This document shows, one piece after another, positions 34,022-41,331 of a stretch of DNA of 64,000 bases (the stretch's first letter is position 1; each line of letters begins with the position of its first letter). This DNA is from an uncultured Roseobacter sp. (GTDB taxonomy: Bacteria > Pseudomonadota > Alphaproteobacteria > Rhodobacterales > Rhodobacteraceae). The position numbers were made by a program, and so were the translations under genes. The stretch spans positions 369,252-433,251 of the forward strand of contig NZ_CANLQB010000005.1 in assembly GCF_947493125.1 (NCBI RefSeq), in the 5' to 3' direction. The notes beneath the pieces are model-generated. The model ran no database searches, was not told the origin of the DNA, and was given only the letters and a program-made list of their open reading frames with translations.

Positions 34022-34834
34022 ATGTCCCGCATCGCCCCCCAGCGCCGACCCGCAGCGCCCGCCAGAGCCCCCGCGCCCGCCTCCTCCCAAAGCCAGTCGC
34101 GCGCAGAGACGGCGGCGACGCACTGGCAGGAGACGGCGGACCGCAGCCCGGCGGTCAGCCGGTTGCAGCTGCTGCAACGCAAGGCCGACGCAGGGCAGGC
34201 TGTGCCATCCGGGTCGGGCCCGCCGATCCAGCGCAAGGTGGTGATCAACGGCAAGGTCTATGGCAGCCGCCGGGAACTGGCGATGAGCCAGGATGATGCC
34301 GCCTTCGGCGCGTTCCAGGACGTCACCGACGATGACAAGGTCGACAAGCTCTCGTCGGACACGCTCTATGAAGTCAGTGGCACTGCGCTGGTCGAGGCCG
34401 AAGGCGAGGCGGCGGCGGAGGCGCCGGAGTTGCGCGAATCGCCGGAGGACCGGCGCGCGCGCGAAGAGGAAGCCGCCCGCCAGCAGACCGAGTTGGAGAA
34501 GGAGGAGTGGGGCGCGCGGCTCGACGATCTGAAGGTGCAGATTGCGGCAGGCGACTATCGCACTCATGGCCGATCCTTCGCGCATCTGGCCGAAAGTGCC
34601 GGGGGCGACGGGCTGACCCGGTTCGACTCCCGGGGGGCGGTCTATGCGTACCTCAAGACCAAGGCCGATGACTTCACCTGCCAGGGCGCGCAGGAGTTTG
34701 ACCGCCGTCCGGCGGGGATCTTCCGGGCGACCATCGAGTCCGAGCATATGGGCGACACCAGCCGGCGCGGCGGGATCATCCTGCTGCTCTTGTCCACCGG
34801 GCGCGTGGTGCTGCACCATTTCGGCAATATCTGA
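34022..34834 (+). CDS. hypothetical protein with leader resembling contractile-injection-system (DUF4157-type) cargo
   Basis: About 270 residues (an ATG at 33989 would add 11). Residues 1-40 are Pro/Ala/Ser/Gln-rich and disordered. Then comes THWQETADRSPAVSRLQLLQ followed by RKADAGQ and PPIQRKVVINGKVYGS, a pattern like the SPxVxxLxxLQ...QRK segments of proteins encoded with extracellular contractile injection systems. A charged helical region (ESPEDRRAREEEAARQ) and a C-terminal beta-rich domain (FRATIESEHMGDTSRRGGIILLLLSTGRVVLHHFG) follow. No injection-system genes are nearby. The function is unknown. Confidence 0.65.
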   Translation: MSRIAPQRRPAAPARAPAPASSQSQSRAETAATHWQETADRSPAVSRLQLLQRKADAGQAVPSGSGPPIQRKVVINGKVYGSRRELAMSQDDAAFGAFQDVTDDDKVDKLSSDTLYEVSGTALVEAEGEAAAEAPELRESPEDRRAREEEAARQQTELEKEEWGARLDDLKVQIAAGDYRTHGRSFAHLAESAGGDGLTRFDSRGAVYAYLKTKADDFTCQGAQEFDRRPAGIFRATIESEHMGDTSRRGGIILLLLSTGRVVLHHFGNI

Positions 34835-34848
34835 CCGGCCTGCCCCGA

Positions 34849-36495
34849 TCAGACCAGGCGCGAGATGTCCTTGGCCGCGCGGATGAAATCGGCAAAAAGC
34901 GGATGCGGATCGAAAGGTTTAGACTTCAGTTCGGGGTGGAACTGCACGCCGATGAACCAGGGGTGATCCGGCCATTCCACGATTTCGGGCAGCTTGCCGT
35001 CCGGTGACATGCCGGAAAAGCACAGGCCCGCGCCCTCCAGCTTGTCGCGATACTTGATGTCGACCTCGTAGCGGTGGCGGTGGCGTTCGTCGATTGTCGT
35101 GGTGCCGTAGACTTCGGCCACTTTCGAACCGGCGGTGAGCACCGCATCATAGGCGCCAAGGCGCATGGTGCCGCCCTTGTCATCGCCCACCTTGCGCGAG
35201 ACCTTGGCGTTGCCCTGCACCCATTCCTTGAGGTGGTAGACCACCGGCTCGAAGCGCTTCTTGCCCGCCTCGTGGTCGAATTCCTCGGAGCCGGCGGTCT
35301 TGATGTCGGCCACGTTGCGCGCGGCTTCGATCACCGCCATCTGCATGCCGAGGCAGATGCCCAGATAGGGGACTTTCCGCGTGCGGGCGAACTCGGCGGC
35401 CTTGATCTTGCCTTCGGTGCCACGCTCGCCGAAGCCGCCGGGCACGAGGATCGCGTGGAAGCCTTCCAGATGCGGGGCCACGTCGTCGGCCTGATCGAAG
35501 ACCTCGGCATCGACCCACTCGACGCGCACCTTGACGCGATTGGCCATGCCGCCGTGGGTGAGCGCCTCGGCGATGGATTTATAGGCGTCCTCCAGCTGGG
35601 TGTATTTGCCGACGATGGCGACCTTGACCTCGCCTTCGGGGTTGTGCACCCGGTCCGAGACATCCTGCCAGACGCTGAGATCGGGCCGCGGGGCGGGGGA
35701 GATGTCGAAGGCGTCGAGCACCGCCTGGTCGAGCCCCTGTTCGTGATAGGCGAGCGGCGCATCGTAGATCGTTTTCAGATCATAGGCCGCGACCACCGCC
35801 TCCTTGCGCACGTTGCAGAAGAGCGCGATCTTCTCGCGTTCCTTTTCGGGGATCGGATGTTCGGAGCGGCAGACAAGGATGTCGGGCGCGATGCCGATGG
35901 ACTGAAGCTCCTTGACGGAGTGCTGGGTGGGCTTGGTTTTCAACTCGCCCGAGGCCGCCAGATAGGGCAGCAGCGTCAGATGCATGAAGATGCACTGGCC
36001 GCGCGGCTTGTCGTGGCTGTACTGGCGGATCGCCTCGAAAAACGGCAGGCCTTCGATGTCGCCGACGGTGCCGCCGATCTCGCAGAGCATGAAGTCGACC
36101 TCGTCGCCGCCGATGTCGAGGAAGGCCTTGATCTCATTGGTGACGTGGGGGACGACCTGGATGGTCTTGCCGAGGTAGTCGCCGCGCCGCTCCTTCTCCA
36201 GCACGTTGGAATAGATGCGGCCCGAGGAGACGGAATCGGTCATCCGGGCGGGCACGCCGGTGAAGCGTTCGTAATGGCCCAGGTCGAGGTCGGTCTCGGC
36301 GCCGTCATCGGTCACGAAGACCTCGCCATGCTCGAAGGGCGACATGGTGCCGGGATCGACGTTGAGGTAGGGATCCAGCTTGCGCAGCCGCACCGAGAAG
36401 CCGCGGGCCTGCAACAGCGCGCCGAGAGCGGCGGACGAGAGCCCCTTGCCAAGGGAGGAGACCACGCCGCCGGTGATGAAGATATAACGTGCCAT
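34849..36495 (-). CDS. pyrG: CTP synthase
   Basis: A 548-residue enzyme that aminates UTP to CTP with glutamine. The N-terminal synthase domain starts [21 protein letters not shown] (P-loop), and the C-terminal amidotransferase domain has the nucleophile in [15 protein letters not shown] and the histidine-glutamate pair in VQFHPELKS. The ATG at 36495 gives the usual length; the extra upstream frame is not conserved. secG lies upstream on the same strand, 168 bp away. Confidence 0.97.
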   Translation of the reverse strand: MARYIFITGGVVSSLGKGLSSAALGALLQARGFSVRLRKLDPYLNVDPGTMSPFEHGEVFVTDDGAETDLDLGHYERFTGVPARMTDSVSSGRIYSNVLEKERRGDYLGKTIQVVPHVTNEIKAFLDIGGDEVDFMLCEIGGTVGDIEGLPFFEAIRQYSHDKPRGQCIFMHLTLLPYLAASGELKTKPTQHSVKELQSIGIAPDILVCRSEHPIPEKEREKIALFCNVRKEAVVAAYDLKTIYDAPLAYHEQGLDQAVLDAFDISPAPRPDLSVWQDVSDRVHNPEGEVKVAIVGKYTQLEDAYKSIAEALTHGGMANRVKVRVEWVDAEVFDQADDVAPHLEGFHAILVPGGFGERGTEGKIKAAEFARTRKVPYLGICLGMQMAVIEAARNVADIKTAGSEEFDHEAGKKRFEPVVYHLKEWVQGNAKVSRKVGDDKGGTMRLGAYDAVLTAGSKVAEVYGTTTIDERHRHRYEVDIKYRDKLEGAGLCFSGMSPDGKLPEIVEWPDHPWFIGVQFHPELKSKPFDPHPLFADFIRAAKDISRLV

Positions 36496-36663
36496 GGTCC
36501 GATATGCTCCCGTGCATTTGGCCGTCAAAAGCCGACCTGATCGGCTGTGAACGTCACAGCTCCACGGGACTTAAGCCTATCAGGATTCGGATGGGGAGCG
36601 CAAGACGTGACGCAACATCATGTTGCGAAACATCGCGCATCCGCAAGGGGTTGTAGTCAGAGA

Positions 36664-37029
36664 TTAATCCAGCGTGGGCACCAGCGGCGCGTTGTCATCC
36701 GGCCCGGGCGGCAGCAACAGGTCGCCTTCCGGCACCTCCGGCGTGCTGCTGTCATTGAGCGCCGGTGGGGTCACGCCGAGGCGATCCACCACCGACGAGC
36801 CGGTGGCGTTTTCCGCCGCGAAGATCGTCAGGGTGATGGACGTGCAGATGAACGCAATCGCCAGCAGCCAGGTCACCTTGCCGAGCGCCGTTGCGGCCGC
36901 GCGTCCGGTCATGGCGCCGCCTCCGCCGCCGCCCATCCCCAGGCCACCGCCTTCCGACCGCTGCATCAGTACGACGGCGATCAGGCTCAGCGCCAGGATA
37001 AGATGAATGATCAGGACGACGTTTTCCAT
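36664..37029 (-). CDS. secG: preprotein translocase subunit SecG
   Basis: A 121-residue inner-membrane protein of the SecYEG channel. Two membrane helices (VVLIIHLILALSLIAVVLMQ and VTWLLAIAFICTSITLTIFAA) flank the SecG motif RSEGGGLGMGGGG. The C-terminal tail is long, acidic and Pro-rich (PPALNDSSTPEVPEGDLLLPPGPDD), as is common in alphaproteobacteria. secG-pyrG order on the same strand is also common in this group. Confidence 0.95.
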   Translation of the reverse strand: MENVVLIIHLILALSLIAVVLMQRSEGGGLGMGGGGGGAMTGRAAATALGKVTWLLAIAFICTSITLTIFAAENATGSSVVDRLGVTPPALNDSSTPEVPEGDLLLPPGPDDNAPLVPTLD

Positions 37030-37349
37030 GAGGGTCCACTGTGGTTCGTGCGCGTTCAGGGGTATCTAGGCAAGTTTGCGGTGGCTCGCAAGGGAGGATT
37101 GTCGCGTCGCGGCGGCATATCCACGCGGCAAGACCGCCGCCTGAGGGTTCCGTCGGGCGACGGTCTGTTGAAGCTGTTCTCTCATGCGCCCGATTAAGAG
37201 GGTTATCCTGGAATTGAGGCGCTGCAGACTCACTTCGTGCTGTCACGGTACCACGTTTTGCCGGAAAAATCGCGCGCAAATGCGGGCCTGTGGATAACTC
37301 CGGCGGCATGGCGCTGGACATCCCGCCAAACGCGCAGCAGAGTTCGGCC
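37030..37349. promoter_or_regulatory. divergent gap secG-nitrile hydratase with one perfect DnaA box
   Basis: The 320-bp gap should hold both promoters. TGTGGATAA at 37289-37297 is a perfect consensus DnaA box (TTATCCACA on the minus strand), and TTATCCTGG at 37203 is a partial match. I see no repeat array or AT-rich unwinding region, so this is not an origin. Confidence 0.4.
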
Positions 37350-37979
37350 ATGCCTCATGATCATTCCGACCACCCGCACAGCCTTCTGCCGCCGGATCCT
37401 GCCTTGCGCATCAAGGCGCTCGAGACGCTGCTGACCCGCAAGGGGTTGGTGGATCCGGCCGCGCTCGACGCGATCATCGACACCTATGAGACCAAGATCG
37501 GGCCGCAGAACGGGGCGCATGTGGTGGCCCGGGCCTGGAGCGATCCGGCGTTCAAGGCGGCGCTGCTGGAGGATGCGACGGCGGTGGTGCGCGCGCTTGG
37601 CTATTATGGGCGGCAGGGCGAGCATATGGTGGTGGTTGAGAACACCGAAGACGTGCACAACATGGTCGTCTGTACGCTCTGCAGCTGCTATCCGTGGCCG
37701 CTGCTTGGCATTCCGCCGGGGTGGTACAAGTCGGACGCCTATCGCGCGCGGGCCGTGCGCGCGCCCCGGGCGGTGCTGGCGGAGTTCGGGGTCACGCTGC
37801 CCCGGGAGACGGCGGTGCGGGTCTGGGATTCGACCGCGGAGGTCCGTTATCTGGTGCTTCCGCAGCGACCCGACGGCACCGAGGGCCTGGACGAGACGGC
37901 GCTCAAGGGGCTGGTCACGCGCGACAGCATGATCGGGACCGCCCTGGCGCGGCGCCCGGACGGGGCCGCGGCGCCATGA
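37350..37979 (+). CDS. nthA: nitrile hydratase alpha subunit (cobalt type)
   Basis: A 209-residue subunit that hydrates nitriles to amides together with beta. The metal-binding claw is [11 protein letters not shown] with C108, C111 and C113; threonine after the first cysteine marks the low-spin Co(III) type (iron enzymes have serine). The flanking [24 protein letters not shown] is typical. The start [19 protein letters not shown] is chosen by similarity to the His-rich N-termini of the family; earlier GTG/ATG starts at 37290 and 37308 are possible. The TGA overlaps the beta start. Confidence 0.93.
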   Translation: MPHDHSDHPHSLLPPDPALRIKALETLLTRKGLVDPAALDAIIDTYETKIGPQNGAHVVARAWSDPAFKAALLEDATAVVRALGYYGRQGEHMVVVENTEDVHNMVVCTLCSCYPWPLLGIPPGWYKSDAYRARAVRAPRAVLAEFGVTLPRETAVRVWDSTAEVRYLVLPQRPDGTEGLDETALKGLVTRDSMIGTALARRPDGAAAP

Positions 37980-38647
37980 CCCGCATGCACGATATGGGCG
38001 GGCGCTACGGCGACGGGCCGGTGATCCCCGAGCCGGAGGGCGTCCTCTTCGATGCCGAGTGGCACAAGCGGGCGCTGGCGGTGACGTTGGCTGCGGGCGC
38101 GCATGGGGCGTGGAACATCGATGTGTCGCGCCATGCGCGGGAGCGGCTGTCGCCCGCCGACTACGGGCGGTTTTCCTATTACGAGAAGTGGATGGCCGCG
38201 CTGGCCGATCTGCTGGTGGAGGCCGATCTGGTCAGCCGCACGGAACTTGCGGAGGGCGCGCAGGCGGATGCAGCCCCAGTGCCCACGACCCTGACGGCCG
38301 ACCGGGTCGCGGCGGTGCTGGCGGCGGGCGGGCCGGCCACACGGCCCAGCGATGTGCCGCAGCTGTTTCACGCGTGCGATGCGGTCCGAACCCGAAAGAT
38401 CGCCGCCAATGTGCTGGTGGACGGGGGGCACACCCGCTTGCCCGCCTATGCCGCGGGCGTGACCGGTCGCATCCTGCGCTGTCACGGCACGCATCTCCTG
38501 CCCGACAGCTCCGCCCATCGTCTCGGCGATGCGGCAGAGCCGCTCTATGCGGTGGCGGTCCGTGCCGTGGAGCTGTGGAGCCACCCCGAACATCCGGAGG
38601 ATGAGGTGGTGCTGGATCTGTGGCAGAGCTATCTGGAGCCCGCATGA
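37976..38647 (+). CDS. nthB: nitrile hydratase beta subunit
   Basis: A 223-residue partner of the alpha subunit. [21 protein letters not shown] is the family N-terminus (MNGxxDxGG-like), and the C-terminal SH3-like barrel has [21 protein letters not shown] and [12 protein letters not shown]. The start overlaps the alpha stop by four bases (ATGA). The alpha-beta order with overlapping genes is typical of Co-type operons, in which the next gene encodes the activator. Confidence 0.93.
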   Translation: MTRMHDMGGRYGDGPVIPEPEGVLFDAEWHKRALAVTLAAGAHGAWNIDVSRHARERLSPADYGRFSYYEKWMAALADLLVEADLVSRTELAEGAQADAAPVPTTLTADRVAAVLAAGGPATRPSDVPQLFHACDAVRTRKIAANVLVDGGHTRLPAYAAGVTGRILRCHGTHLLPDSSAHRLGDAAEPLYAVAVRAVELWSHPEHPEDEVVLDLWQSYLEPA

Positions 38648-38982
38648 GCGGCGCGCCGGAGCCGGTCTTTTCAGAGCCCTGGCATGCGCAGGTGTTCGCG
38701 CTGACGGTGCATCTGAATGACGCAGGGCACTTTAGCTGGCCGGAGTGGGCGCAGCGCTTCGGCGCCACCCTGAAACGTCACGGGCTTGCCAAGGATCTCG
38801 ACGGGGGAGACGATTATTTCAGCGCCTGGCTGGAGACGCTCGAAGCGCTGCTGTCGGAGCGTGATCTCGCGCGGGCAGATCAGGTGGCGGAACTGAGGGC
38901 GGCCTGGAAGGCGGCCTATCTCGCAACACCCCACGGCGCGCCGGTCCACCTGGCCGAGGAGCGCGGCGGGGGGCAGGGCTGA
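38644..38982 (+). CDS. nitrile hydratase accessory/activator protein
   Basis: A 112-residue protein similar to the N-terminal part of the beta subunit. EPVFSEPWHAQVFALTVHLNDAGHFSWPEWAQRFGATL is the family signature. In cobalt-type systems this small protein carries alpha and delivers the cofactor by subunit swapping. Its ATG at 38644 overlaps the beta stop (ATGA). No amidase, Co transporter or regulator is adjacent; the operon ends at a copy of the dispersed hairpin repeat. Confidence 0.9.
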   Translation: MSGAPEPVFSEPWHAQVFALTVHLNDAGHFSWPEWAQRFGATLKRHGLAKDLDGGDDYFSAWLETLEALLSERDLARADQVAELRAAWKAAYLATPHGAPVHLAEERGGGQG

Positions 38983-39024
38983 CCGGACCTTCGGGATCGT
39001 CCCGCCCGGCGCAAAGCGCCGGGC

Positions 39025-39059
39025 AGCGCCCGACCCCCCTCGACGGGGGCGAGGGCGCT
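39025..39059. repeat. dispersed hairpin repeat, copy 1
   Basis: AGCGCCC...CCCCC-TCGA-CGGGG...GGGCGCT forms one long nested hairpin, preceded by a second small one (CCGGCGC-AAA-GCGCCGG, 39006-39022). The same element occurs at 48142-48176 and 59085-59120, all in plus orientation and all intergenic. Here it lies between convergent nitrile hydratase and DUF6524-like genes; the rest of the gap to 39212 holds nothing else I recognise. Confidence 0.8.
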
Positions 39060-39212
39060 CCCCTCCCAATCCGGAGCCTCGATCGACCGTTCAGACCATC
39101 GCCCGGCGCGCCTCACGCCACCCGACCCGCCGTGATCCGGGGCTCTGTGCTGCATACCTGCCGCTCGTGCGCCGAGAGTGACAAACACCCGTCCCCGAAA
39201 GCAGCCGCGCCC

Positions 39213-39608
39213 TCACTCGTCGATGTCGTCCACATCCGACTGACCGGAGAGCGCCCGGCGCACGTGGCTCCAGCTCAGCCCGATCCCGAGCACCAGCGAC
39301 AGCGCGACCAGCCCGAGCCAGACGTTCAGGCTGGAATTGTCCAGACGCAGAATCCCGAGGTCGTGGAACACCCAGATCAGGGCCCCTACCAGCGCCAGCA
39401 CCAGCATCATGCCGCCCGGCCCGATAGAGCGCAGCGTGGCACGCAGGTAGATGATGTAGCCGATGGCGAGCAGCAGCCCCAGCAGCACGGCGATCGACAG
39501 GTTCATCCCGCCATAGTCCTGAACCCATTTGATGTAGTTGTACTTCGTGGGGTTGAACGTCAGCGCCAGCAGCGCAAACGCACAGAACCACCGTGTCAGA
39601 AACCCCAT
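39213..39608 (-). CDS. small membrane protein (DUF6524-like)
   Basis: A 131-residue protein with four membrane helices. MGFLTRWFCAFALLALTFNPTKYNYIKWV is a characteristic N-terminus of this Rhodobacterales-type family, followed by LSIAVLLGLLLAIGYIIYLRATLRSIG, LVLALVGALIWVFHDLG and WLGLVALSLVLGIGLSWSHV, with an acidic tail. The start at 39608 follows GAGCAGACGGA. The function is unknown. It is divergent from purA. Confidence 0.8.
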   Translation of the reverse strand: MGFLTRWFCAFALLALTFNPTKYNYIKWVQDYGGMNLSIAVLLGLLLAIGYIIYLRATLRSIGPGGMMLVLALVGALIWVFHDLGILRLDNSSLNVWLGLVALSLVLGIGLSWSHVRRALSGQSDVDDIDE

Positions 39609-39772
39609 TCCGTCTGCTCTCCTGCCGTGCCGTTGCGCAGACCTAAGCCCGCAATGGCGCAAAAGTCTATGCGCAATGCGCAGGGTCTGACGCGCCGGCT
39701 TTTTCGCTTTCGCCGTCACCGCTGCGCCGCTATACGGGCGCGGGTTCGAGGAACAGCACAAGGGGATCAGCC

Positions 39773-41068
39773 ATGGCCAACGTAGTCGTCGTCGGCGCGC
39801 AATGGGGCGATGAGGGAAAGGGCAAGATCGTGGACTGGCTCTCCGAGCGGGCCGATGTGATTGCCCGGTTCCAGGGCGGCCACAACGCCGGTCACACGCT
39901 GGTCATCGACGGAAAGGTCTATAAACTCAACGCTCTGCCGTCGGGTGTGGTGCGGGGCGGCAAGCTGTCCGTGATTGGCAACGGCGTGGTGCTCGACCCC
40001 TGGCATCTGCTGGAGGAGATCGAGACCATCCGCGGCCAGGGGGTCGACATCACACCGCAGACCCTGATGATCGCCGAGAACACGCCGCTGATCCTGCCCA
40101 TTCACGGGGAGCTGGACCGGGCCCGGGAAGAGGCAGCCTCCAAAGGCACCAAGATCGGCACGACCGGGCGCGGCATCGGCCCGGCCTATGAGGACAAGGT
40201 GGGGCGGCGCTCGGTCCGCGTGGCCGATCTGGCCGATCCCGCGACGCTGGAGGCGCGGGTGGACCGGGCGCTGCAGCACCACGACCCGCTGCGCAAGGGC
40301 CTGGGCATCGCGCCGGTTGACCGCGATGGGCTGATCGCCCGCCTGTCTGAGGTGGCTCCCCACATCCTGCGCTATGCCGCGCCGGTCTGGAACGTGCTGG
40401 GGGAGAAGCGCAAGGCGGGGCACCGCATTCTCTTCGAAGGCGCGCAGGGCGCGTTGCTCGACATCGATTTCGGCACCTACCCCTTTGTGACCTCGTCGAA
40501 TGTGATTGCCGGCCAGGCGGCGACGGGGGTCGGTATCGGGCCCGGGGCGATCAACTACGTGCTGGGCATCGTCAAGGCCTATACGACGCGGGTGGGCGAG
40601 GGGCCGTTCCCGACCGAGCTCGACGATGCCGATGGCCAGCGTCTGGGCGAGCGCGGGCGGGAATTCGGCACCGTGACCGGGCGCAAGCGGCGCTGTGGCT
40701 GGTTCGATGCGGTGCTGGTCCGTCAGACCTGCGCAACGAGCGGCGTGAACGGGATTGCCCTGACCAAGCTCGATGTTCTCGACGGGTTTGAAACGCTGAA
40801 GATCTGCGTGGGCTACGATCTGGACGGCACGCGCATGGACTACCTGCCCACTGCGGCCGATCACCAGGCGCGCTGCACGCCGATTTACGAAGAAATGCCG
40901 GGCTGGTCCGACTCCACCGAAGGTGCGCGCAGCTGGGCGGATCTGCCCGCCAACGCCATCAAATACGTGCGGCGGGTCGAGGAGTTGATCAACTGTCCGG
41001 TCGCACTACTCTCTACCTCGCCCGAGCGCGAGGACACGATCCTTGTGACGGATCCGTTTTCCGACTGA
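39773..41068 (+). CDS. purA: adenylosuccinate synthetase
   Basis: A 431-residue enzyme that joins IMP and aspartate with GTP in AMP synthesis. The N-terminal GTP-binding motif is [51 protein letters not shown] and [19 protein letters not shown] are signature segments. The length is standard. DUF2842 follows after 8 bp, a conserved Rhodobacterales pairing. Confidence 0.97.
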   Translation: MANVVVVGAQWGDEGKGKIVDWLSERADVIARFQGGHNAGHTLVIDGKVYKLNALPSGVVRGGKLSVIGNGVVLDPWHLLEEIETIRGQGVDITPQTLMIAENTPLILPIHGELDRAREEAASKGTKIGTTGRGIGPAYEDKVGRRSVRVADLADPATLEARVDRALQHHDPLRKGLGIAPVDRDGLIARLSEVAPHILRYAAPVWNVLGEKRKAGHRILFEGAQGALLDIDFGTYPFVTSSNVIAGQAATGVGIGPGAINYVLGIVKAYTTRVGEGPFPTELDDADGQRLGERGREFGTVTGRKRRCGWFDAVLVRQTCATSGVNGIALTKLDVLDGFETLKICVGYDLDGTRMDYLPTAADHQARCTPIYEEMPGWSDSTEGARSWADLPANAIKYVRRVEELINCPVALLSTSPEREDTILVTDPFSD

Positions 41069-41076
41069 GAGACCTG

Positions 41077-41301
41077 ATGCCCGTCAGTTACAAAACACGC
41101 CGCCGATTGTCGCTGCTGATCCTGCTGGTCGGCCTGCCGATCTACATCGTCGTGGCGGTCTCGGTGATCAACTGGCTGGAGCGCCCCTCCTTGCTGGTGG
41201 AGCTGCTGGTCTATGTGGTGTTGGGGATCGTCTGGGCGCTGCCGTTCAAGTTCATCTTCAAGGGCGTTGGCCAGGCTGATCCGGACGGGCCCGAACGCTA
41301 G
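41077..41301 (+). CDS. DUF2842 membrane protein
   Basis: A 74-residue protein with two membrane helices (LLILLVGLPIYIVVAVSVI and VELLVYVVLGIVWALPF), the KTRR start and the FKFIFKGVGQ end of DUF2842. The function is unknown. It is co-directional with purA, 8 bp after it, so the two should share a transcript. Confidence 0.9.
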   Translation: MPVSYKTRRRLSLLILLVGLPIYIVVAVSVINWLERPSLLVELLVYVVLGIVWALPFKFIFKGVGQADPDGPER

Positions 41302-41331
41302 AGGCCCGCGGGCCCGGAGATCGGGCCGCGC

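Noticed and set aside
37030..37349. Replication origin near the DnaA box
   Set aside because: Only one perfect box, no AT-rich unwinding region, and no dnaA, gidA or parAB genes nearby.
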